Below, in pieces: positions 61,283 to 64,000 of a stretch of 64,000 nt of DNA. Source of the DNA: Heterostelium multicystogenum (Eukaryota > Evosea > Eumycetozoa > Acytosteliales > Acytosteliaceae). The DNA is taken from positions 17,961 through 81,960 of the forward strand of contig RCNN01000484.1 in the NCBI GenBank assembly GCA_003667245.1, read 5' to 3'. Position 1 is the stretch's first letter, and every line of letters begins with the position of its first letter. The translations under genes and the position numbers were made by a program. The notes beneath the pieces are model-generated. The model did no database searches. It was not told the DNA's origin and saw only the letters and a list, made by a program, of their open reading frames with translations.

Positions 61283-62642
61283 TTAAAGGAACCAAATATT
61301 GGAGAATCTTTGTCTGTACTTTAGTACCAGTGGTCAGATGGCATTGAGTCAAATATTTCTAAGAATTTAATTTGGATTAGAATACAGAGCAATTGCTAAT
61401 CTTATTTCATTTAAACTTACTGAATAATAGAATTTTGGCTTGGTCTTCTTTATAATGTTTATCAATCTTGATACTCTCTAAAAGCTGTTGCATTGCAAGC
61501 TCAATTTGATTATTTTGGAAATAAAGAAAGTGAAATCTTTGTATCTGGAATCAAGATCCTTTGGTTCTTGCTTTATCTTCTCTGAGAGAGTTCCAACAGT
61601 TTCACCATCTTGGTTTTGAGACATTTCAGATGATAATTCCACTACTCTCATCGCTTGATTCAATAATGGTGTATTCATTTCTGCTTTGAATTTGTCAGAA
61701 GTTTTTGTATATTCGATCAAACTCAGTCAACATTGTGATGTTGTTCTCTTTGATTGCACAACTAATCAAACCTATTAAATATTAAACATGAATTCATATA
61801 TTTATATTAGATAAACAACACTTTTGAAATCTAGATAGATGTGACACTTACCTCGTAAACCAATAGTTTCGCAACCTTGAAGGTGAATAAGGCTTTGATA
61901 TACAGCCAATGCTTGCTTATAGTCGCCAGAGTTGAATAGAGCTTCAGCTTTGTTAATAAGCTTTCTTGAGTCGTTTGATTCATCTTTGAGCAAAAGATCA
62001 TCAACAAACTTATCCAATACTTCTTTGGTAGGCATTGTGGCAAAGTGATCCAAAACCTTGCCTCCATACAATGAAAACACTGATGGTAGATTTTGAACTT
62101 GTAACGATTGGGCGATTTCTCTATTTCTGTCTGTATTTAACTTTCCAATAATCAATGCACCGGCATTCTTTCTAGCATGATCTTTCAAGTGCTGCGACCA
62201 AACTGCTTGCTAGGTGAACTCCAACTGTAAATATTTAATGAAGTAACAACATGTTAGTTTAACTTGTACAGTATCAAGATAAAGTGAAGGTGATCAATTT
62301 ACTCAGCATAACAAACCAAGATGACTGGTTGCTTCGACTTTGTTACAATGTTTTCAAAGTTAGTCATATCTAACTCGTATATCAATGGTGTTGAAGGTGA
62401 TGGTGAAGCAGTAGAGCTACTGCTAGCTGTAGATGTAGATCTGCTCTGTTGTTGATCAAAAACTAAACTTTGATAGTTATCATTTGCCGTCTGAGCATCT
62501 CAAAGTATTCGAAGTAAAGTAGGTTCTTTTTGGTAAGCCAATAAGACTACCTCTAGGAGTGCAAACAACATAACTTGACGATCGACCAATCAAGTTACCA
62601 AACAGCATTTAAACAACCTCTATTTATAAATCTTTTCATCAT
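61283..62642 (-). CDS. Mitochondrial thioredoxin-fold + TPR protein, CnoX/YbbN-like
   Basis: About 370 residues. N-terminus MMKRFINRGCL, then FGNLIGRSSSYVVCTPRGSL and PKRTYFTSNTLR, is a basic mitochondrial leader. A Ser/Thr linker leads to a thioredoxin fold: FENIVTKSKQPVILVCYAD, WSSPSK in place of the usual WCGPCK, IIGKLNTDRNREIAQSLQVQ, NLPSVFSLYGGKVLDHF. TPR units follow (KLINKAEALFNSGDYKQALA; FQNNQIELAMQQLLESIKID) and the end is HLVLKYRQRFSNIWFL. This order and the cis-Pro loop NLPSVF match bacterial CnoX/YbbN, a holdase working with chaperonin. Redox activity is not expected. Introns near 62213-62303, 61756-61850 and 61360-61430. At least six one-base slips (for example near 62606, 62195, 61712 and 61535). 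Confidence 0.8.
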
Positions 62643-64000
62643 TGTTTAACAATATTAATCTGTATGTTCGAAAATCAGGTGTGTTTCAATTTTGTCATAA
62701 GAATGAAAGTTGCAAGTTCACTTAGCAAAAAAACCAAAATTTTATTCTTAGTTATTCACAACTTTCAAGTTCAAACTCATTTAATGAATAAATCTATTAA
62801 AAGAAAAAGATAGAGTTATTAATTCTTTAAAATTAATAAAAAATAATATATATATTATTATCATTTATTTTTTTTAAAATATTATTATCATTGTTTTTTT
62901 AAAAACAACACATTAATTAATTTTATTTATTTTAGATTAAATTGTACAAATATTTATAATTAATTATTAATGAAATCACAGAATTTTGTATATTTCTTAA
63001 TTGGTGTATTTATGATATCAACAATACCCTAAATATTTGTAAAAAACTTTGATTTTCAGGTTAATGTTAAATTATTTACAATTTATTCTTCTGTGAAATG
63101 TGGTTGTTGCTAAAAAGACGTTGTGAGTTTAACATGCAAACGTTTCACCTATTTTTATCATGATATTTTCTCTAAAAAAACAGAATAAATAAAAATTTAA
63201 ATTAATCCCCCAGTTACACTATTAATGTTGTAGGAGCAAAAATAAAAAACCAAAAACAAAAAAATTAAAAAATTATTTTTGACTACACATTAAACAGTCT
63301 TTGTTGTTGGTTGCTGTTGTGTATAAAGCACCTTGTTAAAAGACATTTCATCAATTCCCCAAATACACTACACCATTATATTTTATATATAATTAATTTT
63401 CAAAAGAAGTAAGTTAATCCTGTTGTTCTTATTTATTTGTTTTTTTAACTATTTGTGTTGCTATTATTATTATTATTATTATTTTTAATTCTTTCCAATA
63501 GTTGTTGTGCTTGATTACGCACCATCCACTCATCACATCTTACCCATCTAATCTCAACTCAACTCAACTCTAAAATAACAACAAAAAAAAAAACTCATCA
63601 CACACCACAGACTACAATCACAATAATAAATTTAATCATAGTTACTTGGTTGGATCAGTCATTCTATCCACTTTAGCTCTCTAAACAATTTTAAACAAGA
63701 AAAAAAACAAATATCATAACATCACAATAATTATTTTAAAAATAATAATAATAATATTATTATTATTATTTTATCATTAATTAAGTTCATCAATTTAAAA
63801 ATTAATATTATTACCATTCTATAAATAACATACATTTACATCTACTATTTTCTGTTTCATAAAATTAAATATTTGTTCTAGAAAAATTATTATTAACTGT
63901 TTTATACATTTTTTATCAACCCAAATTTTAGTTAGTTAGATAAAAAATACATTAAGTTTATTACTACTACCTAGTATTATTAGAAATTTTTTTTACTTGC
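62643..64000. other. Terminal intergenic region, 1.36 kb
   Basis: A/T-rich with TTA microsatellite (63465-63484 and 63740-63770) and poly-A/T runs; TAACATGCAAACGTTTCACC at 63129-63148 is a GC-containing island. No gene was found up to the window edge. Confidence 0.45.

Overview
The window is nuclear DNA from a dictyostelid social amoeba, most likely not Dictyostelium discoideum itself. Evidence: intergenic DNA is almost pure A/T; introns are short (about 50-90 bp), with GTAAGT/GTATGT donors, CTAAC/CTAAT-like branch sequences and (T)TAG/CAG acceptors; Asn-, Gln- and Ser-rich low-complexity tracts occur; and lineage-typical genes are present (Gbeta gpbA, a CBM49 cellulose-binding domain, a PH-PX protein, FYVE proteins, large ankyrin and armadillo proteins). 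No rRNA, tRNA, CRISPR or complete mobile element was seen. About 26 protein genes can be supported, plus several small or fragmented candidates.

A recurring property is that many otherwise conserved genes lose frame by a single base, usually at a homopolymer of A, T, C or G, while their conserved motifs continue in the next frame. The likeliest reading is length miscalls in a draft assembly rather than mass pseudogenisation, so most disrupted genes are annotated here as CDS spanning the breaks.

Layout. 0-4.6 kb: 3' part of an SGT co-chaperone and a poly-Gln protein with HAT/TPR repeats. 6.1-8.8 kb: a large acidic protein with a mitochondrial-type leader. 9.7-11 kb: heterotrimeric G protein beta subunit. 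13.5-15.3 kb: endonuclease III and an unknown 221-residue protein. 16.2-21.4 kb: Gly-rich RRM protein, 2H phosphoesterase, thioredoxin reductase with two candidate starts, and KRR1. 21.6-27.5 kb: a WW-WW-FYVE-armadillo protein. 28.5-34 kb: ankyrin protein, four-CBS protein, aquaporin, OST4 (39 residues) and prefoldin 5. 34.6-37.6 kb: mitochondrial RRM protein and an ankyrin protein. 37.7-45.5 kb: two tandem paralogues that each join a Skp1/BTB-like region, a FYVE finger, a PI3-kinase helical domain and a class III-like PI3-kinase catalytic domain. 46-54 kb: secreted NlpC/P60 protein, ATP-citrate lyase subunit B, a fragmented unknown gene and a saposin-like protein. 54.7-62.6 kb: PH-PX protein, CBM49 protein, an acidic unknown protein, and a thioredoxin-fold plus TPR protein that resembles bacterial CnoX/YbbN but lacks the active-site cysteines.

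The most interesting item is the tandem FYVE-PI3-kinase pair. A PI3P-binding module sits in the same chain as a kinase whose catalytic motifs look like Vps34, the enzyme that makes PI3P. Together with the WW-FYVE-ARM and PH-PX genes, four phosphoinositide-related genes lie within about 35 kb. Three genes for secreted proteins between 46 and 58 kb (NlpC/P60, saposin-like, CBM49) fit bacterial feeding or extracellular matrix, but nothing in the sequence shows that they act together.
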